Positions 15,551-24,607 of a DNA stretch of 36,423 nt are shown one piece after another; within the stretch, counting starts at the first letter, position 1; each line of letters opens with the position of its first letter. Made by a program: the position numbers and the translations under genes. The DNA comes from Methanomassiliicoccales archaeon. GTDB lineage: Archaea > Thermoplasmatota > Thermoplasmata > Methanomassiliicoccales > UBA472. The notes under the pieces are model-generated. The model searched no databases. It was not told the origin of the DNA and saw only the letters and a list, made by a program, of their open reading frames with translations. Location of the stretch: contig JAVYMA010000020.1 in the NCBI GenBank assembly GCA_038740345.1, forward strand, positions 1-36,423. The letters are read 5' to 3'.

Positions 15551-17517
15551 ACAAATGCCCCTACATCCAATATCATAGCCACTTTCCCATCCCCAAGAAT
15601 GGTGGCACCGGAGAAATAACCGGTGGAGCGTAGATCTTTTCCCACGCTCTTCACCACAATTTCCTGTTGACCGATTAACCTGGAGACAAGAAGGCAAGCC
15701 CTGTTATCATTTTTCTCCACGATTATGGCTGGCACATCCTTGCCCTGTTCTGTGATTGAACCACCGAAAACAGAATGTATGTTGATAACTGGTAGAACCT
15801 CTTCCCTTAGACGAAACATGGCCCTCGAGCCCACTTCATGCACTTTTGTCGTGTCTACACGTACGGTTTCTCTTACATTTTCTAATGGTATAGCATATTT
15901 TTCTTTGTTGACTTCAATGAGCATAGCCCTAATGATACTCATGCTGGGAGGTAATTTTAGGGTGAATTTAGTCCCTTTTCCGATTACAGTATCCACCTTG
16001 ACAAATCCTCCCAGACTTTGGATTTTTGTCTTTACGACATCCATCCCCACGCCACGTCCAGAAATATCTGTAACTTTTTCCGCGGTGGAAAATCCTGGGA
16101 GGAAGATAAGGTTTACTTTTGCTCGCTCATCCATGCGGTCCGCTTCTTCCTGACTTATCATACCTTTTTCCACTGCTTTCCGCGCCACCTTGTCGGGGTC
16201 GATTCCTCTCCCGTCATCCTCGACAGTTATTACTACATTACCTTGTTCCTGAAAGGCACTCAATATCAAAGTTCCCGTAGGATTCTTTCCCGCGGCAATC
16301 CTCTGTTCCTTTGATTCGAGTCCGTGATCTACACCATTGCGTAATAGATGAACTAATGCATCACCTATTTCTTCCAGCAGAGAACGGTCTATCTCGATAT
16401 CGTTACCTCGCATTATGAAATCAATGTTCTTACCTGATTCAACTGCCATATCCCTGACCATTCTGGGAAACCTCTTAAATATGAAATCCACTGGCACCAT
16501 TCTAGTCTTCAGCACAATATCCTGAAGATCAGTCATTAGCCTGGCATTGGATTGCAACGTCTGTTTTAATTCTCGGTTTTTTAAGTTGCTCGCGATCTGA
16601 TTTATACGAATATTGTTTATCATTATCTCGCCAACAAGATTCAGAAGTTGATCCAAAAGTTTGGCCTTAACACGTATCGATGCCCCTGAGCTATGGCCAT
16701 CCCCCTTCGTATCCGTACTGCTCCCCTTTTTCTCCTCTGATTCCTTTTCCATTTGGATTTCCTTTTCTACTTCAATCTCGTAGGTGGTGATATTTGCATC
16801 AGCAATGGCCGTAACATTCTTAGCAACGCGAAGAAGCTCATCATCATCATGGTTCGTAGCGAGAAGTATGCTGAATTCAGCATCCTCTTCCTTGACCTCG
16901 TTAATGGTGGGAAGGGAAGATATTACAATCCCCACCTTCGAAAGGTTTCTTATTAATTGAAACGCCCTACCCTCTTTCAACTTACAGCCCGGTGAATAAT
17001 AGGCAGTAAGTTTTACCAATTTCTTGCCTTCTTTTACAGCCTCCAACAACTGCTGTCGTTGGTCTCCAGCTAGGCTAAATCGTCCTCCCCCTGCCCGGGA
17101 AACAGGATTCTGCGAATCAATACGCTTTTGTTTTTTCGTCTCTTCAAGCATACATCTGATTCTTTCTTTAATTTCCTCGATGCTCGAATTCGTGGAGCCG
17201 CTGTAGGCTAACTCATTTAACATACGCTCAATGGTATCAAGGCCGCAGAAGAGAAGGGAAACCTGCTCCTTAGAAGGGGACTGTGCCCTTTCTTTAAGGA
17301 CATCGAGAAAATCCTCCATCACATGACTAAGCTCTGAGATTGGCTCGATTCCCATTACAGCCGCAGTACCTTTTATAGTATGCAGAATGCGGTACGCTTC
17401 TTTAAGGGCTTCAGCTGAATAACCGTGTTCCTCTAATTGTAAAAGGGCAGAATTTACTATTTGCAGATTATCTCTCGCTTCCTCGATGAACGCGTCCATG
17501 TACTGCGTCTTATCCAT
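15547..17517 (-). CDS. cheA: Chemotaxis histidine kinase CheA
   Basis: CheA phosphorylates CheY and CheB in response to receptors. The 656 residues show, in order: HPt domain P1 with H46 in LHTIKGTAAVMG; a P2-like ferredoxin-fold domain (about 165-250); the P3 dimerisation helices (about 280-345); the P4 kinase with N box HLLRNGVDHG, G1 EDDGRGID and G2 GRGVGMDVV; and a CheW-like P5 domain to the C-terminus. The linker 251-278 is charged and flexible. The ATG at 17517 is 4 bp after the cheB stop. The size and domain order are typical of archaeal and Bacillus-type CheA. Confidence 0.97.
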   Translation of the reverse strand: MDKTQYMDAFIEEARDNLQIVNSALLQLEEHGYSAEALKEAYRILHTIKGTAAVMGIEPISELSHVMEDFLDVLKERAQSPSKEQVSLLFCGLDTIERMLNELAYSGSTNSSIEEIKERIRCMLEETKKQKRIDSQNPVSRAGGGRFSLAGDQRQQLLEAVKEGKKLVKLTAYYSPGCKLKEGRAFQLIRNLSKVGIVISSLPTINEVKEEDAEFSILLATNHDDDELLRVAKNVTAIADANITTYEIEVEKEIQMEKESEEKKGSSTDTKGDGHSSGASIRVKAKLLDQLLNLVGEIMINNIRINQIASNLKNRELKQTLQSNARLMTDLQDIVLKTRMVPVDFIFKRFPRMVRDMAVESGKNIDFIMRGNDIEIDRSLLEEIGDALVHLLRNGVDHGLESKEQRIAAGKNPTGTLILSAFQEQGNVVITVEDDGRGIDPDKVARKAVEKGMISQEEADRMDERAKVNLIFLPGFSTAEKVTDISGRGVGMDVVKTKIQSLGGFVKVDTVIGKGTKFTLKLPPSMSIIRAMLIEVNKEKYAIPLENVRETVRVDTTKVHEVGSRAMFRLREEVLPVINIHSVFGGSITEQGKDVPAIIVEKNDNRACLLVSRLIGQQEIVVKSVGKDLRSTGYFSGATILGDGKVAMILDVGAFV

Positions 17518-17521
17518 AGGA

Positions 17522-18559
17522 TCATACTCCTACTTCCGTCATCGCCATGACGATATGCCTAGCAATCTGGTCTATAGCCGCCACTCTATCTGCTATACCT
17601 GCGTCAACAATGGCTTTAGGCATCCCATAAACCACACATGAACTCTCATCCTGAACTATTGTCTTGCCTCCCTGCCGTTTTATTTCTTTCATGCCTTCAA
17701 GACCATCGAAGCCCATTCCGGTAAGAATCACGCCTACGCATCGAGGCCCATAAACTGGTGCGACACTGATCATCATCGGATCCACAGCAGGCCTAACATA
17801 ATGCACCTTCGGACCCTCATCGAGATGGATTCGATTTTCCTTGAGCACCATATGTTTATTTCCAGGTGCTAACAAAGCCACTCCTTTCTCTATTCTGTCT
17901 CCTTCTTGAGCCTCCCTAACTTCGATGGACGAGATCCAGTTAAGGCGCTCTGCGAATGAACGTGTAAATCCCTCGGGCATATGTTGAACTATCAGGACGC
18001 CAGCTGGGAGATCAGAAGGAAGGCGGGAGAGAACTTCTGGAAGTGCCTTAGGGCCCCCTGTAGATGCTCCGATCATAATGACCCAGTCGCCAGCGGTTGA
18101 TTTTACCTCACAACTTAGAATAGGTTTCTCATCTGAGGGTGGTAAAGGCCTTACTTCAGCCTTTGCTGCAGCCTTGACCTTTTGAATAATCAGATCTCTT
18201 TCCATCTCAAGATCTAACGATAGAGAGGCGCCGGTCTTTGGAATGAAGTCCACTGCGCCTCTTTCAAGAGATTTCAGTGTGAGTTCGCTCTGCCTTTTTC
18301 CAACAGCAGAGAGCATGACGACAGGAACTGGGCTTTCTACCATTATGTGTTGCAAGGCTGTGAGACCATCCATCACAGGCATCTCGATGTCCATGGTTAC
18401 AACATCAGGATGCACCTCCTTAACCATCCGAATTGCCTCCATACCGTTCTTGGCCGTGGCTATGACCCTTATGGAAGGATCCTTTTCGAGAATTTCAGCT
18501 ATTATCTTACGCATCACCGCCGAATCGTCCACCACCAGAACCCGCAATGGTCCGGTCAA
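17522..18559 (-). CDS. cheB: Receptor methylesterase CheB
   Basis: CheB is a receiver-controlled methylesterase/deamidase of chemoreceptors. The receiver domain has D11, D12, phosphoacceptor D57 (TMDIEMPVMDG) and the Lys of FIPKTG. The catalytic domain has the Ser in IGASTGGP, the His in VQHMPEGFT and the Asp in GMGFDG. I favour the TTG at 18559 (345 residues) because GAGGAG lies nine bases upstream; the TTG at 18568 is directly adjacent to that site. It follows cheY in the operon by about 20 bp. Confidence 0.95.
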   Translation of the reverse strand: MTGPLRVLVVDDSAVMRKIIAEILEKDPSIRVIATAKNGMEAIRMVKEVHPDVVTMDIEMPVMDGLTALQHIMVESPVPVVMLSAVGKRQSELTLKSLERGAVDFIPKTGASLSLDLEMERDLIIQKVKAAAKAEVRPLPPSDEKPILSCEVKSTAGDWVIMIGASTGGPKALPEVLSRLPSDLPAGVLIVQHMPEGFTRSFAERLNWISSIEVREAQEGDRIEKGVALLAPGNKHMVLKENRIHLDEGPKVHYVRPAVDPMMISVAPVYGPRCVGVILTGMGFDGLEGMKEIKRQGGKTIVQDESSCVVYGMPKAIVDAGIADRVAAIDQIARHIVMAMTEVGV

Positions 18560-18580
18560 GCCACACAACTCCTCTTCTCT

Positions 18581-18949
18581 TTAAGCGCACGCCTTACATG
18601 CCGCCTCAACTAGGTCCTTATGCTCAAAAGGTTTGACTACAAATTCCCTAGCTCCGTTTTCCATGGCTTGCATCACTAGATTTTTTTGATTTAGCCCAGA
18701 GACCATCAGGACTCTGGCATTGGGGTCAACAGCCATTATTCTCTTTACGACCTCAATCCCAGTTTCTCCAGGCATGATAACATCCATGGTAACAAGGTCT
18801 GGTTTCAGCTTGGTATAGAGCTCAAAGGCCTCTGCGCCATTCTTAGCTTGTCCTACCACTTCAAAACCGTTCTTGGACAGGATATCTTTTATCATCGACC
18901 GCATGACAACCGAATCGTCCACGATCAGAACTCTTTTCGCACCACTCAT
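18581..18949 (-). CDS. cheY: Chemotaxis response regulator CheY
   Basis: This is a 122-residue single receiver domain with D11, D12, phosphoacceptor D56 (TMDVIMP), Ser84 at the Thr/Ser position and K106 in VVKPF. In archaea CheY-P acts on the archaellum motor, usually through CheF and FlaC/D/E. The ATG at 18949 has GGAGG within the end of cheW and lies 3 bp after its stop. Next to cheA and cheB this is the diffusible output of the pathway. Confidence 0.95.
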   Translation of the reverse strand: MSGAKRVLIVDDSVVMRSMIKDILSKNGFEVVGQAKNGAEAFELYTKLKPDLVTMDVIMPGETGIEVVKRIMAVDPNARVLMVSGLNQKNLVMQAMENGAREFVVKPFEHKDLVEAACKACA

Positions 18950-18952
18950 TCA

Positions 18953-19477
18953 CTAAGCCTCCACTTTTTCACCTTTTCCTGTGCTGATTACCATATTCAT
19001 TTCGCCTTCTTCGCTGATAATCTTCTCCAGGTCCAGCAGCATTATCAGTTTATTTTGGAGCTTACAAATTCCATGAAGGAAGGAGGATTGCAGATCGGCA
19101 GAGAGTGTCTTCGGCACAGGAGAGATAGAATTTCGTGGAACTCTCATAACGTCCTCTACCGAATCCACAATGATTCCTAATTGGTGTTCTCCTATCTCTG
19201 CCACGATTATCCGGGATTGAGAGGTCCGTTTGGGGCCATCCTCGGATATTATTCCAAAGCGTTTCTTCAAATCGATGACAGTGGTTATCTGACCTCGGAG
19301 ATTCATGACCCCTTCCACATATTCTGGCATCTTAGGAATGTGGGTGATGTCCTGGACTTTTCCTATTTCCCTCACCTGCGCAACCTTGACAGCGAATGTC
19401 TCTTTTCCCAGGCGGAAGGATACGATTTGTTCTTCATCTCCAGTTAGCTCAATCTTCTCTCTTCTTCTGCGCATCAT
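18953..19477 (-). CDS. cheW: Chemotaxis coupling protein CheW
   Basis: CheW couples receptors to CheA in the signalling array. The 174-residue SH3-like product has the standard segments QIVSFRLGKETFAVKVAQVREI, IPKMPEYVEGVMNLRGQITTVIDL and LGIIVDSVEDVMRV, with the family's NLRG loop. A short basic N-terminus (MMRRRREK) and a C-terminal tail of about 20 residues are extra. AGGAGG lies just upstream of the double ATG (19477, 19474). It is 9 bp after the receptor gene stop. Confidence 0.95.
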   Translation of the reverse strand: MMRRRREKIELTGDEEQIVSFRLGKETFAVKVAQVREIGKVQDITHIPKMPEYVEGVMNLRGQITTVIDLKKRFGIISEDGPKRTSQSRIIVAEIGEHQLGIIVDSVEDVMRVPRNSISPVPKTLSADLQSSFLHGICKLQNKLIMLLDLEKIISEEGEMNMVISTGKGEKVEA

Positions 19478-19486
19478 TAACCCTCC

Positions 19487-22400
19487 TCAGGCCTCGATTC
19501 CGCGTTTTATCAACGCTTCCCTAACCTTTTTAGGCATAGCTACCTGCCCTTTCCCCGTCTCTTTTTTACTTCCCTCTACAACTTTGCTCTGCGATGGCTT
19601 TTGCTGCTTTGCTTTACTCTCCAGCTCATCATTTATTTTAAATTGAGATGACACTTTTTGCAGTGCCATAGCCATCTCTGAGAGCGCTTGGGCCCGCGCA
19701 GTCATATCCTCCATACTTGCAGTAAGTTCCTCTGTGGATGATGCACTTTCTTCCGCTGCAGAGGCTGTCTCCTCAGCTATAGATGCTATTCCATCCACCG
19801 CCTTGGCTGATCTTAGCATCTGGTCTTTCTGTTGGTCAATCAGTGGTCCAAGCCTATCAAGAGATTCATCAACGGAAGTTGCTAAGCTATCAATCTCCTG
19901 GAAGGCTTTACCGGTCCGATCCGCGATTTCAATGCCTTCGGCTGTCTCTTTCGTACCACGTTGCATGCTCTCCACTGCCTTAGCAGTCTCGGCCTGCACT
20001 TCCTTGATCATCTTGGCGATGCGCTCGGCGGCCTCGCGCGAATCCTCTGCTAGATTCTTCACTTCCTCGGCCACCACGGCGAACCCTCGTCCCTGCTCTC
20101 CGGCCCTGGCCGCTTCGATGGCGGCGTTCAGAGCCAACAAGTTGGTCTGGTCAGAGATATTGGTGATTACATCCACTATCTGTCCAATCTCCTCAGATCT
20201 CTTACCCAAAGAAGCTATTACCTTTGCCGACTCTTCCACCACTGCTTGAATCTCCCTCATCTTTTTGATGGTCAAATCCACCGTAGATCGTCCCATCTTC
20301 GCCGACTGTGAAGACGCTTTCGCAGCATCAATGGCGGCTTTTACAGTCGAACCAACTTTCTCGCTAGAAGAAGCCATCTCAGCCATCATTTTAGCTGTGT
20401 CCTCCACCTGAGCCGCTTGATTCTGCGCCCCTTTAGAAATTTGCTGAATAGCACTCGAAACTTGCTCGGTTGAAGCATTCATCTCTTCTGCCGAAGATGC
20501 GAGCTCCTGAGAGGTAGAGGAAACCATAGCCACAGAGTTATTTACTTCTTTTAGAAGCTGGGTAAGTGACTCCCCTGTGTGATTAAGGGCATCAGCGAAT
20601 CTCTTGAAATCACCCTTTAGATCGATATCTATCCTAGCAGTCATATCTCCTTTGGAATAGGCTTCTGCAACTCTCATCGCCTCTTCGATCGGACCTATAA
20701 CTGCGTCCAGAGTGCTGTTCACACCCTCGACAATGATCCTATATTCACCCTGATGGCGCGATGCATCTGCCCGTGTGGACAATCTGCCTTCGGTCGCTGC
20801 TTCGGTGAGCATTCGAGCGTCGGCCGTTAGGTTAGAAATCGCCTCTACAACTTGAGCCAGCGAAGCATTTATTTTCGAAAAATTCTCTTTTGCCTCTACA
20901 GTGTATTGGTCTCCTTCACCAACCATGGTGTCAAGCTCAAGTTGGCCCTGGGAAAGCTTCTTTAGATTTGAGGCAACGCGCTCCACCTCTTGCTTCATAT
21001 AATTAGCGTTCTTCTGCGTCGCAGTGATATCTTGGACGACTTCTATGTGGCCGACATTTTCACCTTTGGCATTCTTAATGAAGGCAACGTCCACCTGAAA
21101 ATTCATGCCAGCTTGCTCGAAGAAAGTCCTCGTTTCACCATTGCGCAATTTGGCTATTCCGCAATTCTTTGTTCCACAAATGTTTGCATTCCAATTGCTG
21201 CATTTTTTACCTAAAATGTCCTTCCGTTTAATCTTTAAAAGATCCTCCACTGCTTTATTTATGAAAGTCCAGTTCATTTCTTTGTCAGTCACAGAAAGAG
21301 GCATAGGAACAGCATCCAAAAGCTGCTCATACCAAAAGATCTTGTCCACTATGGTATCAAGGGTGGCGTTAAAACCAGCCACGACTTTAGCATAGTCGCC
21401 CTTATGCCTGGTAACATCAGCTCGAACATTGAACTTTTCTGCTTTCGCGGCATCTGCGAGCATCTCAGCGTCAATGATGAGACTGCTAATCGCCTCGACT
21501 ACCTGCGAAAGGTTGGCATTCATCTTGATGAAATTTTCTCTCGCTTCTTTGGTATATGAATCGCCTTCTCCGACAGCAAGATCCAGATTAAGATCGCCAG
21601 CAGAAAGCCTCTTCAAATTAGCAGCTATTCGCTCTACCTCTGATTTGGTATAGAGATTTAAACTGCGAGCCGCGGTGACATCTTGGAGGACTTCCACATG
21701 ACCGATCTTCTCTCCCTTAGCATTCGTCAGGTATGCCACATCTATCTTGGTATGCTTTCCATCCCTTCCAGTGTATGTTGTTGTTTGACCTGATCTCAAT
21801 CGAATGATTCCGCACTGATCGGTGTTGCATATCGGCCCTTGCCAACAAGAGCAATGCTTTCCCAGTACATTCTTTCTCGAAGTTTTTAAAACATTCTCCG
21901 AAGCCTTGTTGATGAAAGTTATTTTCATATCGGCATCAGTCACTGAGAGAGGGAATGGAATAGAATCTAGAATTTGCTCATACCAATAAGTCCTATCAAC
22001 CACCACATCTAAAGTCTGATTAAGGGCATGCACTATGGCTCGATAATTACCTTCATACTTTGACTCGTCCGCCCTGGATGAGAACTCTCCTCTCTTGGCC
22101 GCCTCGGTTAATAATTCCACATCTTTTGTTATTTCGACCTCGTTAGAGATATCCACAATATGTTCTACAGCTCCCACTACTTTACCATTTTTATCAAAGA
22201 CTGGTGAAGCTGAAACACGAATAGGAATCTCTCTTCCTTCTTCTGTACGTGCTACTGCGTCCCCATGGACAGATTTTCCCTGAATGGCCATTTTTACAGG
22301 ACAATGCTCTGTTCTGCAAAATTGTGTGTTGAATAGTTTGTAGCAATCCTTTCCGAGAACATCTTTCTCTTCCTTTTTTAGAAGGTTCAATGTCGCTTTG

Positions 22401-22879
22401 TTGGCGTACATTATTTTATAATCCAGATTAATTGCTACGATAGGAGTTGCGACTGCATCTAAGTAAGCACTGCACATATCCTTATGAAGCGAGATCTCTT
22501 TGATGAACCCTATTCCACCAATGACCTTACCTTCTCGATCTAATATCGGCTTTGCGGATATGGAACATAAGCGCTCCTCGTCTTCAAGCTTTAAATTAAC
22601 TTGTTCAAGTTCGATCGATTTGCCATTTTTGATGCTCTCTGCCAATGGACACCCTTTACCTCCGATGGAACCCCCGAATACGTCCTTGATCCGCATTCCT
22701 ATTGCCTCATCTTCAGTGATGCCTGTGAGCTTTTCCGCTCTTTCATTGAAATGGGTTATTTTCATATTCGCATTGATTGCAAAAGCTGCTAAGGGGAGAG
22801 TGGAAATCATCTCCTCAACCGCGAAATAATGACTTTCTTCAGCTTGTCCTTCCATTTCATACACCTCTGTTTTCATCAT
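19487..22879 (-). CDS. Soluble methyl-accepting chemoreceptor with four PAS domains
   Basis: This 1130-residue receptor has no membrane segment, so it should sense cytoplasmic signals. In order: PAS1 (22-130), PAS2 (135-250), a HAMP-like unit (256-297), PAS3 (300-405), a helical linker, a second HAMP-like unit (473-511), PAS4 (515-620), a third HAMP-like unit and HAMP (690-775), then the signalling domain (790-1085) with the tip [20 protein letters not shown]. Residues 256-472 and 473-689 are tandem copies with an exact 217-residue period. PAS2-4 share a C-x7/8-C-x4-C motif near their ends (C179, C188, C193 in PAS2), a possible metal or redox site. The start at 22879 lacks a Shine-Dalgarno site; the ATG at 22855 has GAGGTG six bases upstream and may be the true start. 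It heads the che operon under dyad copy D. Confidence 0.93.
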   Translation of the reverse strand: MMKTEVYEMEGQAEESHYFAVEEMISTLPLAAFAINANMKITHFNERAEKLTGITEDEAIGMRIKDVFGGSIGGKGCPLAESIKNGKSIELEQVNLKLEDEERLCSISAKPILDREGKVIGGIGFIKEISLHKDMCSAYLDAVATPIVAINLDYKIMYANKATLNLLKKEEKDVLGKDCYKLFNTQFCRTEHCPVKMAIQGKSVHGDAVARTEEGREIPIRVSASPVFDKNGKVVGAVEHIVDISNEVEITKDVELLTEAAKRGEFSSRADESKYEGNYRAIVHALNQTLDVVVDRTYWYEQILDSIPFPLSVTDADMKITFINKASENVLKTSRKNVLGKHCSCWQGPICNTDQCGIIRLRSGQTTTYTGRDGKHTKIDVAYLTNAKGEKIGHVEVLQDVTAARSLNLYTKSEVERIAANLKRLSAGDLNLDLAVGEGDSYTKEARENFIKMNANLSQVVEAISSLIIDAEMLADAAKAEKFNVRADVTRHKGDYAKVVAGFNATLDTIVDKIFWYEQLLDAVPMPLSVTDKEMNWTFINKAVEDLLKIKRKDILGKKCSNWNANICGTKNCGIAKLRNGETRTFFEQAGMNFQVDVAFIKNAKGENVGHIEVVQDITATQKNANYMKQEVERVASNLKKLSQGQLELDTMVGEGDQYTVEAKENFSKINASLAQVVEAISNLTADARMLTEAATEGRLSTRADASRHQGEYRIIVEGVNSTLDAVIGPIEEAMRVAEAYSKGDMTARIDIDLKGDFKRFADALNHTGESLTQLLKEVNNSVAMVSSTSQELASSAEEMNASTEQVSSAIQQISKGAQNQAAQVEDTAKMMAEMASSSEKVGSTVKAAIDAAKASSQSAKMGRSTVDLTIKKMREIQAVVEESAKVIASLGKRSEEIGQIVDVITNISDQTNLLALNAAIEAARAGEQGRGFAVVAEEVKNLAEDSREAAERIAKMIKEVQAETAKAVESMQRGTKETAEGIEIADRTGKAFQEIDSLATSVDESLDRLGPLIDQQKDQMLRSAKAVDGIASIAEETASAAEESASSTEELTASMEDMTARAQALSEMAMALQKVSSQFKINDELESKAKQQKPSQSKVVEGSKKETGKGQVAMPKKVREALIKRGIEA
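20813..22114 (-). repeat. Tandem 651-bp duplication inside the receptor gene
   Basis: The two units are 22114-21464 and 21463-20813 (minus strand), each 217 codons. Matching landmarks are [16 protein letters not shown] and [34 protein letters not shown] and [18 protein letters not shown], and [20 protein letters not shown] and [21 protein letters not shown] third, truncated start of the unit follows at residue 690. The copies have diverged considerably at the protein level. Confidence 0.85.
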
Positions 22880-22990
22880 GTCCAGATATTCGTCGGTTCA
22901 TAGACCCCTTGCTTAGGCCGTTATGCATGACCGCTAGTGACACTTTATTAAGGTGCAAATTTAACGGCAGAAATAGGACGATAAAGAAGG

Positions 22991-22998
22991 ATTATAAG
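22991..22998 (-). promoter_or_regulatory. Candidate TATA box of the mcp-che operon
   Basis: CTTATAAT on the minus strand lies 20 bp downstream of dyad copy D and would give a leader of about 90 bases before the receptor gene. A second possibility nearer the gene is TTAAATTT (about 22956-22963). Confidence 0.4.
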
Positions 22999-23018
22999 CG
23001 CTAATATCCCATTATCTT

Positions 23019-23034
23019 TTATCAGCACTGATAA
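23019..23034. promoter_or_regulatory. 16-bp dyad, copy D (mcp-che promoter)
   Basis: TTATCAG-CA-CTGATAA is a perfect 7-2-7 palindrome and the most symmetric of the four copies. It lies between the divergent mcp-che operon and the epimerase gene, 20 bp upstream of the mcp TATA candidate. Confidence 0.65.
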
Positions 23035-23128
23035 TATTTCAAGATAAAATAGTCTTAATTCTTAATCTTCGGTAATCTTTTTCATAATGATCCGCACAAA
23101 ATAGAAAGAATTATCCTTAAAAATCCAC

Positions 23129-24034
23129 ATGACTATAAAGATGAAGATCGTTATTACTGGCGCATCTGGGCAATTGGGTTCGTATTTAATGGATTTGGCA
23201 ATGGAGGATCATGACGTTCTTGGAATAGACCTGCGCCCATCCTCTTTCAGAAATCACGTTTCGAAGATTAATGTTGGAGACATAAGAGACCGGAACTTAA
23301 TAGAAAATAGCTTGAGGAACTGTGATGTGGTAATTCACTGCGCTGCTCAAGTAAGCGTCGTAAATTCTATTAGGGATCCCTGGTACGACTTGGATGTGAA
23401 CGTCGGTGGAACTATTACACTGCTAAATGCTTCCGTTAATGCAAGAGTTAAGAAATTCATTTATATCTCATCGGCAGCAGTCTATGGTGACCCCATTTCG
23501 ATTCCGATCAAAGAGTCTCATCCACTCAACCCAAAATCGCCATATGGAGCGAGCAAAATGTCAGCAGAACAGTATTGTAAGGTGATGTCAGCAATCTCCG
23601 ATTTGCCGTTCGTGATTATTCGTCCTTTTAATTTCTATTCGCCAAGAGCCGATCCAAAATCACCATATTCTGGTGTGATAACGAGATTCGTGGAATGGGC
23701 AAAAAAGGGCCAGCCATTAAAAATAGAGGGGGATGGAGAGCAGACGCGGGACTTTATCCATGCTAAGGATGTAGCTAGAATGATAATGATGATTGCCTTA
23801 TCCAGTGTTAGGGGGATTGCCTTCAATTGTGGATCTGGCAGAGGAACGAGCATAAATGCCTTAGCAGAAGCTGTGGTGGAAGCGTGTGGTAAGAAAATCG
23901 ATGTTATACATGTTTCTCCGCGTCCTGGGGATATTCGTAACAGCATTTCTGACATGTCTCTTGCCAGAAATTGCCTGCAGTTCAAATCGGAGATAGATTT
24001 ACATCAGGGGCTTCTCGAGTTCTTTAAAGATTAG
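23129..24034 (+). CDS. NAD-dependent sugar-nucleotide epimerase/dehydratase
   Basis: This is an extended short-chain dehydrogenase of 301 residues. The NAD loop is GASGQLGS (G11, G14, G17). The catalytic set is SSAAVYGDP (S114/S115) with Y139 and K143 in SPYGASKMSAEQY. The substrate-domain motifs FNFYSPRADP and GDGEQTRDFIHAKDVA follow the UDP-glucose/UDP-GlcNAc 4-epimerase (GalE-like) pattern. The exact sugar cannot be told. It could supply glycans for the archaellin sequons or the S-layer. The ATG at 23129 is chosen; a second in-frame ATG at 23141 is possible. The gene diverges from the mcp operon and converges on a winged-helix gene across a hairpin. Confidence 0.88.
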   Translation: MTIKMKIVITGASGQLGSYLMDLAMEDHDVLGIDLRPSSFRNHVSKINVGDIRDRNLIENSLRNCDVVIHCAAQVSVVNSIRDPWYDLDVNVGGTITLLNASVNARVKKFIYISSAAVYGDPISIPIKESHPLNPKSPYGASKMSAEQYCKVMSAISDLPFVIIRPFNFYSPRADPKSPYSGVITRFVEWAKKGQPLKIEGDGEQTRDFIHAKDVARMIMMIALSSVRGIAFNCGSGRGTSINALAEAVVEACGKKIDVIHVSPRPGDIRNSISDMSLARNCLQFKSEIDLHQGLLEFFKD

Positions 24035-24059
24035 AATAAAAAATTTTTACACTTTCTAT

Positions 24060-24113
24060 GGAATGTAACTACCCCCCTCTCACACCCTATGTTGTGATGA
24101 GAGGGGGCATTCC
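24060..24113. terminator. Strong hairpin between convergent genes
   Basis: CCCCCTCTCA (24073-24082) and TGAGAGGGGG (24098-24107) are perfect 10-bp complements with a CAC/GTG continuation inside. Outside them GGAATG (24060-24065) pairs with CATTCC (24108-24113). It is placed 26 bp after the epimerase stop and 45 bp beyond the end of the opposing gene, so it probably separates the two transcripts. Confidence 0.65.
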
Positions 24114-24157
24114 ACAACCACTCTCTTCAGAGTAGATCGATATCGTTTGTCTTGCTA

Positions 24158-24526
24158 TTACATTTTCGCAACAGGGATTGCGTTCTGCATAAAGACGGAC
24201 ATATCGATATCATAATTATAATCCTCAGTAGTTCCGTCAATCATCTCAAGTCTCGCTTTTATTTTATTTTTCTCGAAAATTATCTGGGCATTCATTACAC
24301 GTGATTTATACATAGACATGCGCTTTCCGCTTTGTGTTAGCTTTCTTTCAGCGCATATCAAAAGACCTGCCTCCTCTAGTGACCTTATCTTCCGATAGCA
24401 GGCAGCTATAGGAATCCCCAGCTTTTCGCTCAATTCGAAAGCGCTCTTAGGTCTACCCATCGTGGCAAGGAGAATTTTCGCAGAATACTCCTCGGTCAAC
24501 AGCTTCGATGTTTCAAGTGCGTGCAT
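24158..24526 (-). CDS. Winged-helix DNA-binding regulator (ArsR-like)
   Basis: The 122-residue product starts with a winged helix: TEEYSAKILLATMGRPKSAFELSEKLGIPIAACYRKIRSLEEAGLL (about 11-56), followed by the wing. A C-terminal segment of about 45 residues (IIFEKNKIKARLEMIDG) has no recognised ligand motif. GGAGGT eight bases upstream supports the ATG. A TATA box (minus strand TTTAAATA, 24579-24586) and a 17-bp inverted repeat directly upstream of it suggest autoregulation. EarA, the archaellum activator of methanococci, is also a winged-helix protein, but I cannot claim orthology. It is a plausible regulator of the nearby motility or CO dehydrogenase genes (inference). Confidence 0.82.
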   Translation of the reverse strand: MHALETSKLLTEEYSAKILLATMGRPKSAFELSEKLGIPIAACYRKIRSLEEAGLLICAERKLTQSGKRMSMYKSRVMNAQIIFEKNKIKARLEMIDGTTEDYNYDIDMSVFMQNAIPVAKM

Positions 24527-24578
24527 TTTTCTTACCTCCCCGTAATGATTTTATCGGTAAGGAAAGCCTTAGCATATC

Positions 24579-24607
24579 TATTTAAAAAATATTGATTGAG
24601 AATCAAT
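24579..24607 (-). promoter_or_regulatory. TATA box and operator-like inverted repeat of the winged-helix gene
   Basis: TTTAAATA (minus strand, 24579-24586) is preceded by ATTGATT-GAG-AATCAAT (24591-24607), a perfect 7-3-7 inverted repeat that covers the BRE position. A winged-helix dimer bound there would block TFB loading. Confidence 0.5.

Noticed and set aside
15551-15697. 49-codon N-terminal extension of the second cheC
   Set aside because: It lies wholly inside cheA, has no ribosome-binding site, and the ATG at 15550 overlaps the cheA stop in the normal ATGA arrangement where the family N-terminus begins.
24158-24526. Naming the winged-helix protein EarA, the archaellum activator
   Set aside because: Only the general winged-helix pattern is visible. 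The gene is 14 kb from archaellin and next to metabolic genes, so orthology is not supported.
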